NCBI GenBank assembly: GCA_049999805.1
Contig: JBNGIO010001771.1
Location: 1-42,532, forward strand
Direction of reading: 5' to 3'
From: Folioceros fuciformis
Taxonomy: Eukaryota; Anthocerotophyta; Anthocerotopsida; Anthocerotales
Length of the DNA: 42,532 nucleotides
Position 1 is the first letter of the stretch, and every line of letters starts with the position of its first letter. Under the pieces are notes generated by a model, which saw nothing but the letters and a program-made list of their open reading frames with translations, did no database searches and was not told where the DNA came from. Below, piece after piece: positions 1-10,200 of this stretch. The translations under genes and the position numbers were made by a program.

Positions 1-1683
1 ACCGATTCGCCCAAAGTACCATGGCCCAAGGAGACTTTGGGTATAAATACCCCGGTTTTATTCTCAACCCAAGTCGCTTTCTCCTTCATTTTACACAAAA
101 AACCAAAATCCACCAAATTTGTCACTCAAAAAGGGGTTTGCGAATATTTTTTCCCTCTACATAAACACAATAGTAAACCTCTTGAATTGGTTCATAAAGA
201 TGTTTGTGGACCTATGCCCACTATAACATTAGGCGGTGCATCCTAGTTTGTCACTTTCATAGATGATTTCTCTCGCAACGTGTGGGTTTATCCTTTGAGG
301 AAAAAGGATGATGTTCTGACAGTGTTTCAGAAATTCGTCACCCTTGTGGAGAATCAATGTGGCCTCCGACTAAAGTGTCTAAGAACAGACAATGGGGGAG
401 AGTATGTTTCGAAGGCTTTCTAGTCATTTTGTGATTCCAAGGGAATCAAGAGAGAATTGACTGCCCCGTATACTCCTCCCTAGAATGGTGTGGCTGAACA
501 AATGAACAGGACCATCCAGGAAAGGATGTGTAGTTTGTTGTCAAACTCTGGATTGCCTAACGAATTTTGAGCAGAAGCAGTGGCTACTGCGGTGCATCTT
601 ATTAACATATCTCCTAATAAGGCTGTGGATGAGTAGGTTCCAAAGGAGCTGTGGTCTGGAAAGAAGCTGTCTAACAAGCATCTACGAGTGTTTGGCTGCA
701 AAGCATACTACCATGTTCCAAAGGAGTTTCGGGACAAGTTGGCACCCAAGTCCAGAAAATGTATTTTTCTTGGCTATGGTGAATCTGGTGAGATGGGATA
801 TCGTCTATGGGATCCAGAGGCCAAGAGGGTGGTTCGCAGCAATGACGTGTTCTTCAATGAAACCAAGATGCACAAGAAGTCTACTCCAACTGTAGAGGTG
901 CGACAGGTGGTCTTCCAAGAATATGGACTTGACTGTCCCGTGCAGGTTGAACAACATGATGTGCAAGAACAAGTTCCTCCACTTGTAGAAGAGGAGAGAG
1001 TGCAACCAGCTCCGATCAAGGGGCCAGTGCTTCGTAGGTCAAGAAGGATTTCACGTCCTCCTGACAAGTATGTTGCATCTCTTGATTATGTCATGTTAAC
1101 GGATTGTGCGGAGCCCTCTTGTTACCAAGAGGCCATGTCAGTGACTGATAAGGACAAGTGGGAGAAGGCGATGCAGTCGTAGATGGATTCGCTCCATAAG
1201 AACCAAACTTGGGAGTTGGTTCAGTTGCCTAGGGGCAAGAAGGCGTTGCCATGCAAATGGGTGTATAAGATGAAGGACATACCCCATTATGGCAAACCCC
1301 GTTATGCATAACGCTATCTACCATAGAGGCCGAGTATGTTGCAGTGATTGAGGCTTGCAAGGAAGCCATGTGGTTTGCTCGTTTAGTGGGAAATTTGGGG
1401 ATCAAGGTTGAGCTGCTAGTGTTGCATAGTGATAGCCAGAGTGCTATCCAATTGGCGAAGAATCCAGTGTTTCATGCGAAGACCAAACATGTGGAAGTGA
1501 AGTATCATTCGAGAGGTGTTGGAAGACAAGAGGGTGCAGCTTGTCAAAGTTCACACTAGTTAGAACCCTGTAGATATTCTTACCAAGGAGCTCTCTACGG
1601 AGCAATACGCACAAGCTCAGACACTCATGGGCATGAGGTAGACCACTCTTCTATGAAGGTAAATTGGCCTTTAAGTAGGAGGT
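1..1683 (+). mobile_element. Ty1/copia LTR retrotransposon internal region, decayed and internally deleted, left end missing
   Basis: One frame from about 37 to 1278 reads as copia integrase followed by the start of reverse transcriptase. The integrase triad is visible as LVHKDVCGP, RTDNGGEY and NGVAEQ, followed by HLRVFGCKAY and FLGYGESGEMGYRLW. The frame has no frameshift but carries six in-frame stops: TAG at 244, 421, 481, 634 and 1180, and TGA at 568. Reverse transcriptase begins with KWVYKMKD near 1260-1278. It then jumps, after about 40 unrelated bases, to the RNase H motif STIEAEYVAVIEACKEA near 1318, so most of the reverse transcriptase (roughly 1.2 kb by family comparison) is gone. 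RNase H continues with LHSDSQSAIQLAKNP to about 1560. A purine-rich tract AAGTAGGAGG (about 1674-1683) is the polypurine tract before the LTR. The element cannot be autonomous. Gag, protease and the 5' LTR lie outside the window or are lost. Confidence 0.93.
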
Positions 1684-1979
1684 TGTAGAGTTATTAAAGC
1701 CCAATGTGCTTAGACTAATATGTTTAGTCTAAGATTAGTGTCTAGTTAAGTATCATTTGTTTAGATTAGATTAAGCTAATGTGTAGGAAGCTTCTTGCGC
1801 AGCTTCTTGTGCGCTTCTTGTGAAGCTTCCTAGGGAGCTCTTCTAAAGGGTATAAATACCCCCTTGAGCTCCCTTGCTATTGAGAGACTCTATTGTGAGA
1901 GTGTGTCCTCTCTTTTCTCCTTCTCCTTGCCTCTCCTCCTCTCCTCCTTCACCATGTAGCTCCTTCTAGCAATCCTACA
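1684..1979 (+). repeat. 3' LTR of the copia element
   Basis: The 296 bp LTR starts with TGTAG directly after the polypurine tract and ends with CTACA, a perfect 5 bp terminal inverted repeat. It contains a TATA box (TATAAATA at 1851), a perfect hairpin with 9 bp arms (CTTAGACTA 1709-1717 and TAGTCTAAG 1725-1733), several CTTCTTGYG repeats between about 1789 and 1830, and a CT-rich tract at 1905-1950. No 5' LTR is in the window, so the age of insertion cannot be estimated from LTR divergence. Confidence 0.88.
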
Positions 1980-4960
1980 TGGGGGGCAGTATTTTAGGAC
2001 CTTGTACGAGATTGGTCATAGCCTAAGATGCTTTTTTCATCTCCCTTCCTCAATTGCTTGATAATGTCCTTGAGGCTTCTTGTGAATGGATGCCCTATAA
2101 GTCATTTTGGGCACCATAGGGAGCGAAGGGTCTCTTCTCCTCCTTCATGTGAGGTTTCAAATCCTGTTGCGAAAGGGTCCAAGTCCTGTTTTATTTGTTG
2201 GTGTCATGAGAACTGTGCTACCTAGTACTCTGCAAGTGTGCTTACATCTTTTCTAGTTCTAATGTTGCCTCCTTTGGGGTTTGCGACAACCATTTGTAGA
2301 ACTTGCCTTGATCTTGCTAGTACCTCTCATTGATTTGGATCAGGGACTCTATTCGTAGAGAATGTAGGCGATTGCCACGACCAACTAGGAGGCTCCCTAG
2401 TAGAGTAGAGTGGGGCCAATGTTTGATAATCTCGAAGTAGCGATTTGCAAGGTTATTGAGGAGGTACTTGACTTTAGCTCGAAAAGTTCCGTGGTGTCAA
2501 AAGCTATCGAAGATTCTTGAAGAGACTTCCTGAGGTTCATTGCATGGGCCAAAAGTCCCTTAACTTGTTTTTGGAACTTTTGGATGTTTTCAATTTGAGG
2601 TCTTTTTGTGAGTGCTACTGGGGAGAGAGTGAATCTTGCCTCTGGCCTGGCTAAGGATTCTAGCACCAATTGTTCTAGGGTGGGTTCAGTAGGGGTGTGC
2701 AAGCGTCAAGACCGAGACACATAGAAGATTTGCTTCCCGATTTGAGCATGGCGTGTTGTCCATTTGCTGTTTTGTGTAGGGATGGGTCTACGTCTGAGGA
2801 GTGGAGGCCTTTGGGTAGTCATCGCTCCTTGTGTGCGATATAGGAGAACTTAGGGTCCTGGGCTATAGAGCCTCTCCTATCTATACATATTGCGAGCTGC
2901 ACCCATTAGGCCCCCTACCAAGATCCACCTTTTCCATCGGAGTGCCCCATCACCGAGTGCTGTGCTCAATTTCGAGCGGCGAGAGTCATTCTAAGGAATC
3001 CAAGTCCTATGTGCCCTTTTTAATGGGGCAGTGTCACATTTCTCGATGTCAAGGAGTCTCGAGGGCTGGGAGCTTCTTGTGTGCTTAGGTTGTCCGTTTG
3101 TGATAGGTTCTAATTTGTGGTGCCTCGTTCAGGCAGATTGTAGTTTCCTAACAGTGAGGGGTCCTGGTGTCGGGAGAAGTGTCACAAGTGGTCTTTGAGA
3201 TTCTTGGGACTTTGTGTTCCACATCAGGGCGACATGTCTCGTTTCTCGATGTTGAGGGGCCCCAATGTCTATGCTCCCTTTGTCTGCCTAGGTTCCTATT
3301 ATCCATAGGGTTTGGGGTCCCTTCCACCTTTTCGGGGGGTTTTGTCACATTTCTCCACTGTTGAGAGGTCTCATTGTCGGGAGTCCTTCTATTGATGTTC
3401 CTTGATGAATCATAGGATCTCAAGTCCATATGCTTGGAAGTCCCTATCCTAAGACTCTCTATGGCCATTAAGGTGCTCTCTTTCGTGGGGAGCCCCGAGC
3501 CCCAGTGCCTATTTAGGAGCAATTTGTCTCTTGATTTAGTGGGACTCGTGTTTTTATGTGTACGTATCCTTCCCAACTTAGATGATGTTCTGTTTTGGGA
3601 GTCCCACACTTCAAGCTATTAGTGTGGGGAGTGTATTTTGTGCTCTTCAAGATGTTACCAAAGTACAAATAGACAAAACCTCCTCAATTTCAAACGTTGT
3701 TTCATCACTTCTTCTCATAGGGATCCGAGAGCTTGAAGCCTCCCTTCTCGAGAAGCAATATAGGCAAGACCAACTTACTCCTCTCAAAGACTCTTTTATC
3801 CCTTGGCCAATTCTAGCTTGCTTACACTTGTGCTAAGGAATGGACACGAGCTCTTGGCTCGCGCCTTTGACAACTCAATCATGCATCTAGTCTGATGCCC
3901 TATAGTAGAGTATCACTACTTAATATGGTGCAATTTAGATGATTGTTTTTCCTTTGGCCAAGAAGGGTGCCCTCTTGCCCTATACGAATAGTTGTATCTT
4001 GTTAGACTAAGTTTCCTTTCAAACTAATCTATTCTTGATTTAGAAGGACCAAGTTTTGGTGGTTGGTATGGTTGTAACATGTTGCACATGTTACTTCGTT
4101 CACAAGCTCATCATCCTCATCCCTCCAAGTTGAGTAGTGCAGGGGTGCCCATTGGTGAACATCCACAAATACACCCCCATGCATGTAGATCCGGCATACC
4201 TTCGTTCCTCTTGCTTTTGAAACCGATGAGCCCGCAACCAAGCAATTTTTTCAAATTACTCAAGATCTATGCCAAGGCATACCCAAATAGGAAAAATGGA
4301 ATAATGGTGTCCCTTTGTTCAATAATGTGGCCTTCTTGTGAGCCTTCTCTCAATAGCAAGTGTCAAAGGACGTTGACAAAGGTTTTGTATATAACAACAA
4401 GTGTAAGTGAGGTGGCATCAGCAACTTCAATGGCATATAGACCCTTTCACCTCCTAGATCATGATTAAGTTTCTTCCATAGCTTAACACATGATGGCCTT
4501 GGAAGCTAGTCCTTTTTGGCCCAATTCATTGCCTTCAGTGGTTTTCTCCTCTTTTTCAAGGCAAACGAATGTTTCTATCTTATTTTTCAAATTTATTTTC
4601 ATCTCTTCTTTGCCAAATATCTATGGTTTCGAAGCACCTGTAATTGGACCGAGGAAAAATGAGCATTGTATTTTTAGTCTTGATATATCGCCTTTCCTTC
4701 CGCGGCTGCGTCTTTAAGCAACGGGTGCCCCCAGTTATACCATCAGGGAGATACATAGACGGCGAAACGATTCTCCCATCAATATCATTATTTCGAAATA
4801 AATTTCTCTTCTCCTTCTTCGTACCCCGATGTCCGGGCCCAATAAAATCGAGCGGTTCCCGGTTGCCTCCATACTCGCCCGGGCGGCATTTACACACACA
4901 TGATGCGAGTTGCTGTCTATGTGCGTACATGTGTAATCGGATAGACCGTCGCTCGTTGTT
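1980..4960. other. Gene-free region with degenerate repeats
   Basis: I see no supportable gene. Between about 2860 and 3640 phrases such as GTCACATTTCTCGATGT (3025, 3225, 3345 regions) and GGGAGTCC/GGGAGCCCC recur at irregular spacing, which looks like an eroded tandem or transposon-derived array. Short reading frames here (for example 2397-2702 on the minus strand) have no ATG start and no recognisable family. The stretch 4640-4960 is more GC-rich than the rest but was not identified. Confidence 0.6.
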
Positions 4961-4967
4961 ACAGCGA

Positions 4968-4973
4968 CACGTG
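4968..4973. promoter_or_regulatory. G-box (CACGTG) upstream of SBPase
   Basis: A perfect CACGTG inside GACACGTGGAC lies 144 bp before the SBPase ATG. G-boxes are bound by bZIP and bHLH factors and are common in light-regulated photosynthesis promoters. Function here is inferred from motif and position only. A CT-rich tract follows at about 4993-5022, and I see no convincing TATA box. Confidence 0.45.
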
Positions 4974-5116
4974 GACAAACGGCTTGTGGCTCTTATTCGT
5001 CTCCTCTATCTCCCTTCATGCTGTTGCAAAATTCACGACAGGAGCGGCAGTAATCAGTTGGCTGCCGGACGCTTGCAGAGGCAAGAATTTGGGCGGCGAC
5101 TAGACGAAGCAAGGCA

Positions 5117-6982
5117 ATGGCGTCCATGGTTGCAGCACCCGGCGCCGTTGCAGCTTCCTGCGGCCTGGCTTCCTCGCAAGCCTCTTCCGTGGCCGCATCC
5201 AACTCGTCCGTGGTCCAGGCCTCTCCAGTGCGATGCGCGGCCGCTGGTAGCAAGAGCCTGGTGAGCTCGCGTTGCATCCGGCCAGATTCAGCTTGCAATG
5301 CGGAGCGAGAGGAGTAACTTGAGGACGGCAGTAATTTGGCAATGTGTGTGAATGGCGCGTTCCGCAGGCAGGAAGAGCTAGCGCCTTGTATGGAAAGAGT
5401 GTCGCAGGGCCGCAGGTTTCGTTGAGGTCGCAGCGGGGTTTTGCTGTCTCGAGGAAAGCTGGAGTGGCAAGAGCCGAGCTGGGAGACAGTTTGGTTAGTG
5501 TCTGTGTGTTTGGAGAGTTTAGGATGGCGATCCGGATGGGATTTGGTTTGAGGTGACAGTTCTGGTGTGCAGGAGGAATTTCTGTCCAAGGCCACGAGTG
5601 ATAAAAGTCTGGCTAGGTTGCTCGTTTCTCTCGGAGAAGCTATCCGTACCATTGCGTTCAAGGTGCGGACCGCGTCCTGCGGCGCCACGGCCTGTATTAA
5701 CACGTTCGGAGACGAGCAGTTGGCCGTGGATCTGTTGGCGAACAAGTTGCTTTTTGAGGTTATAGTTTGTTTTTGCTTGTCAGGAATTTCTTTCATGGCG
5801 GTTGGTGTGAATTTTGGGAGAGGTTTCCTGAGTCTTGCAATTTCGGCATCCAGGCTCTTCAATTTTCGCACGTTTGCAAGTATGCTTGCTCTGAAGAGGA
5901 TCCGGAGCTGCTCGACATGGGAGGTCCAGTGGAAGGTGCACGTTTTGACGGGAATGGATTTGTCGGTTTTGCGGCCTTGGTGCGTTCTAGCTTCCAGTTT
6001 GCTTGAACTGAAGTTCGGGAACATTTGTGTGTGGCAGGTGGCTTCAGTGTGGCTTTCGACCCTCTTGACGGGTCGAGCATTGTGGATACCAACTTCACGG
6101 TGGGAACTATTTTTGGGGTTTGGCCTGGTGACAAGCTGACTGGCGTCACCGGCAGGGATCAGGTGGCAGCAGCTATGGGCATCTACGGGCCCAGGACAAC
6201 CTATGTTATCGCAGTTAAAGGCTTCCCTGGAACTCACGAGTTCCTTCTCTTGGATGACGGTGAGTGGGTCCGCGACATAGTGTAGTTGCCGTGGCCCGAG
6301 CGGCCTGAGTGCTGACGTGCTCAGCTCTCGCTGTATTGCAGGGAAGTGGCAGCATGTAAAGGAAACTACAACCATAGGTGAAGGAAAGCTCTTTTCTCCA
6401 GGAAATCTGCGAGCCACCTTCGACAATCCAGACTACGAGAAGGTGGTTAACCTCCTCCTGCCCTGGCCACCTGGCTACGCGGTACTTTTTCCATTGTCAT
6501 TGACTTACGTGTTCGTCATTCTTTGTGTCTATTATCAGTTGATCAACTACTACGTGAGCGAGAAATACACTCTTCGTTACACCGGAGGGATGGTCCCCGA
6601 CGTGAACCAGGTAGGGAAAAAGTATCTGAAAAGTATTATTCCTTCACTTAGGTGATTCTCTGGGGAGCAGAGTTCTCAGCTCTCTCGACCCTGGTTTTTG
6701 TGCTCCCAGATCATCGTGAAAGAGAAAGGTATCTTCACGAACGTCACTTCGCCGACCACTAAGGCCAAGTTGAGACTGCTCTTCGAGGTTGCACCTCTGG
6801 GACTCCTGATTGAGAACGCGGGGGGCTTTAGCAGCGATGGGAAGCAGTCGGTTTTGGACAAAGTTGTGGTAAACACCGACGACAGAACGCAAGTGGCTTA
6901 CGGGTCGAAGGAGGAGATCATCAGATTCGAGAAGACCTTGTATGGGTCGTCTAGGCTAGCCCCAGTGGCAGCTGCTGTGTAG
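5117..6982 (+). CDS. SBPASE: Sedoheptulose-1,7-bisphosphatase, chloroplast (7 exons)
   Basis: This Calvin-cycle enzyme dephosphorylates sedoheptulose-1,7-bisphosphate in the chloroplast stroma. The exons are 5117-5260, 5573-5758, 5854-5935, 6038-6259, 6342-6442, 6539-6610 and 6710-6982. All introns are GT-AG and phases agree, giving 359 residues, a normal length for a plant precursor. Exon 1 (48 residues, rich in Ala, Ser and Val) is the transit peptide, and the mature part begins near [13 protein letters not shown]. The redox-regulatory pair is present as TASCGATAC (Cys84 and Cys89), which explains expected thioredoxin activation in light. Metal and substrate residues lie in [14 protein letters not shown] and [10 protein letters not shown], and the C-terminal domain in [12 protein letters not shown] and [17 protein letters not shown]. 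These motifs separate it from fructose-1,6-bisphosphatase. It converges on NUP155, with 256 bp between stop codons. No defect is visible. Confidence 0.97.
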
Positions 6983-7238
6983 AGTGCCAACTGCTATTTG
7001 ATTCTGTGTAATTTTACAGCATGAGAACATTTGCCAATTGATATACAATGAATGGGCTTCATTTGCCTGAGGAAAAATCCAACTCGTGAAATCAATTTGC
7101 AGAAGAAACCAAACTCCAAAAAAAAATGTCATATCATCGGTCGACAATTAGCGTAGTTGTCGGCTTGCCAGTGCAAGTTGCGAACTTCGCAAAGCCGAAT
7201 CATACGGCAGGCAGGTATGCCCTGCCCACACGCCGTTT

Positions 7239-10200
7239 TCATTGAAATGACGAACTTTGGAGCATCTGTTCCAATTCCTTGAAGCCACGAGATACGTCCT
7301 CCACGGCCGCAGGAGGTAGGGGCAGTCGCCGAACCTCAGTCATGTACCTGCAATCACAAGCACGCCATCAGGGACTGCTCAAATCCAAGGGATGATTGAG
7401 GCGCTGCAAACGAGCACGGATGAACGTTACCTATTTGCAAGGGTGCTCAGTTTGTCTCTGAGCCCTGTTTCAGCTCCTTCATACTCCAATCCATTGGCAT
7501 ACAAGAAGGCGCCACTGCCACCAACAACCTTTTGGCCGAGAGCAGAAACTGTCCACTCAAACAACACAGCGAGGAGTGATCGAAGAATTCTCAACCGTAA
7601 TTTGGGCTGCAGTGGAACACTCGCAAGGAAACGATCATATGTCCGTTGCACGGGTTCAGGATCTCCTTTGCATGCCACGAGAAGCGCTCTAGGTATGTCC
7701 TCATCCCCTACTTCCTCCACCTTCGATGAGACTCTTTCCTGTTGACACAAGTGCAGTCAGCAGCCCGACCACACGACTTCATGCCACCGACATGAGCGAA
7801 TTTCAGCGGCGACCATCTTATCTTACCTCAGTCGCAGGCTCAAGAAAATGGCAGATCGCATCCAGAGGAATACTTCCTCCATCTCCAGGGTATAAAAGGA
7901 GTCCCACCCTCCGTACGACAGCACAGGCCTCAGCAATGCCTCCAACATTCAGAGCCTGTTCGAGTAGTCTAGTCCAGGTTGCTCGCATATGGCTATTGTC
8001 CGCGTCGCCTGCATAATTAGAGAAGTGGAGTATTTCCAAACAGACCTGCACTACCCCTTGTGAGATTCAATCTCAGAAAATCCTTTTCCCACGTCTGACC
8101 AAAAAGCTTTACCTCCCAGAGCTCGAATGGAACAGCATAGTCATTGTAGAGGTGAGTGATGCTCTTCAGCTCGAACCCTAGCTCTCCAGCTTTGTCCTTC
8201 GCGGTGCGTGCCCTCACAACTCCCAGCATTGCAGCTTGACTGGGAAATGCTTCTGTTTGAGAAGTTGAAGGTTCGCTTTCCATAGCGTTCTCCATTCCAG
8301 ACCTCGATGCGATACGCTCTAGCTCGTCTCTGATCTTTATTTGGAAACGAAGCACCGCTAGCTTGCCTTCAAGGAGCTCCAGCAAGCTGCTTTGGCCAAT
8401 ATCCGGAGAGGAAGGAACCGTTCCAGATCCATGGCCAACACTTCTCGCTTGTAACACAGCATTGCTCAGGTAATCAAACCTGTGTGTGACATACAGGGAC
8501 AACATCTCAGTAGGGCAGACAGCTGAAGTAATAGCTAAGTAGATTCTCCAACCGATTCAAATCAGAAGGAAATCACCCACACATCATCAACAGACCTCTG
8601 CTCAAGAGTTATACGTTCAGCTCCCTCTGGTTGTCTCATTTCAGCCAGACGCAATAGAACATGTGCGGCGTATGCATGCTGCCGCTTGTGGACATAATAG
8701 CGTGACAAAAGCTCTAGGTACTTCGCTTGTTCACCAGTGATCTGCTGCCGCAAATGTGTATCAGGCCCCTGTAAAGAGGTCAACCCAGAACTGTTTGGTC
8801 CACTAAATTTCTGCAGGTACGCGGAGAGCAAACGTCAGTAGAACTAAGAAAATAACACAAGATTAGGAAAGTAGACTTTCACAGTAAAATAGTCCACCTT
8901 TGCAGCATGTGAAGATCCGGCACTCTGCAGGAATGGTACCAAGTCTGGGCCAGCCATCTCCAGAAGTTCCTTCACCAGACCAAGGTCAATCATAGCCTGG
9001 TATAAGTGTTCATGGAATGCACGGTCAGGCCATCTCACTCCAAGTTGTATGATCTGACGAATGTAATGATCTCTTGTGCTGTCATCCATAGAGGATCTCG
9101 CTCCTGCAGGAATAGGGGATCCAAACTCTGCCCGAAGCCCATTCTGCCCAGATAGACCCTTCAAGGACCGCAAAGCATTTGTCACCACGTCATAGCACCG
9201 TATCCGTGCTGCTAGTGCTTCCTGTTGTCGACTTGCATCGATGTGTTCATTAAAAGCATCTTCTGCAGGATCTAGCGCACGAGCTTTCCGCAGAGGCAAC
9301 TCTACAACAGCTTCATAGAACCTGCAAAAATAGAACATCATACAATACACGGTGAGAGATGTTGGCAAAGACATATTAAACGCACTGGAAACACTTGAAT
9401 TCAATAAGAACTTGCCTGATGTCTTCAAATCGCTGACAAATACTGAGTAAGTCTGCAGTTTCAGGTACTTTCTCAAGCATAATCAGTGCTTCCCTCGCCA
9501 GGCGCTCTCTCTCTTCTATATCTCTTGTACCCGCTGCTCTCTCCAAACATTCTACTGCCTGATAGAACTGGTAGTCTGACTCATTGTAATAGCTTGAACA
9601 ACCTTCTCTAAGCTTCAAGCTGATATCATCAACTGTTCCCCTGCCATCTGGTGCCACATAATACTGCACAACAAGTGGAGACCTGTGAGCAGCGAAAACC
9701 TTAGGAGCTCCTTTCACAAGGCTAAAAGCTGGACAAACAACATACTCAGGGTAACACTTTTCAGACCTCCATCAGACCTGCCACAAGACGAGTGGCAGTC
9801 TGCTCCCCATCCCGCGAGCAGACAAACTGGTGAAAGGTAAGTTGTGACAATTGCTGTCGGGTGGCTGGGTCTAGCCTTTGAGCCAATCGAGCAATATGGT
9901 GCTGTGAAAGCAGCTGCAGTAGTAGCAATGCTTCTCCAGACCTCCTGAGCAAACGCCGAATGGATTCCATACTTCGAGCCTGTGGGGCAAAGTCATTGCC
10001 ATGAGTTATCAACCAAAAAAATGGATGCAAAGAACAATTGTAAGAACAGGGGTGGTCAGCTATATCTCCACGTGGTTTGTACCTCCATAGCAACAAGTTC
10101 TGCTTGGGTGTACGGCAACCGTTGTCTTTTGTTAGGCCCTACATGGCCACCTCTTTCAGTCCCATTTCGCATTGGAGTATCGAAGACACCACCATTCAGA

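Noticed and set aside
2397-2702. Minus-strand frame with coiled-coil-like wording
   Set aside because: It starts at TTG, is only 101 codons, and lies in degenerate repeats; at most a transposon gag remnant, not supported.
4580-4978. 132-codon minus-strand reading frame (and overlapping plus-strand frame)
   Set aside because: There is no recognisable family and no splice structure, and it overlaps the SBPase promoter. I considered an organelle-derived fragment but could not match it to any organellar gene.
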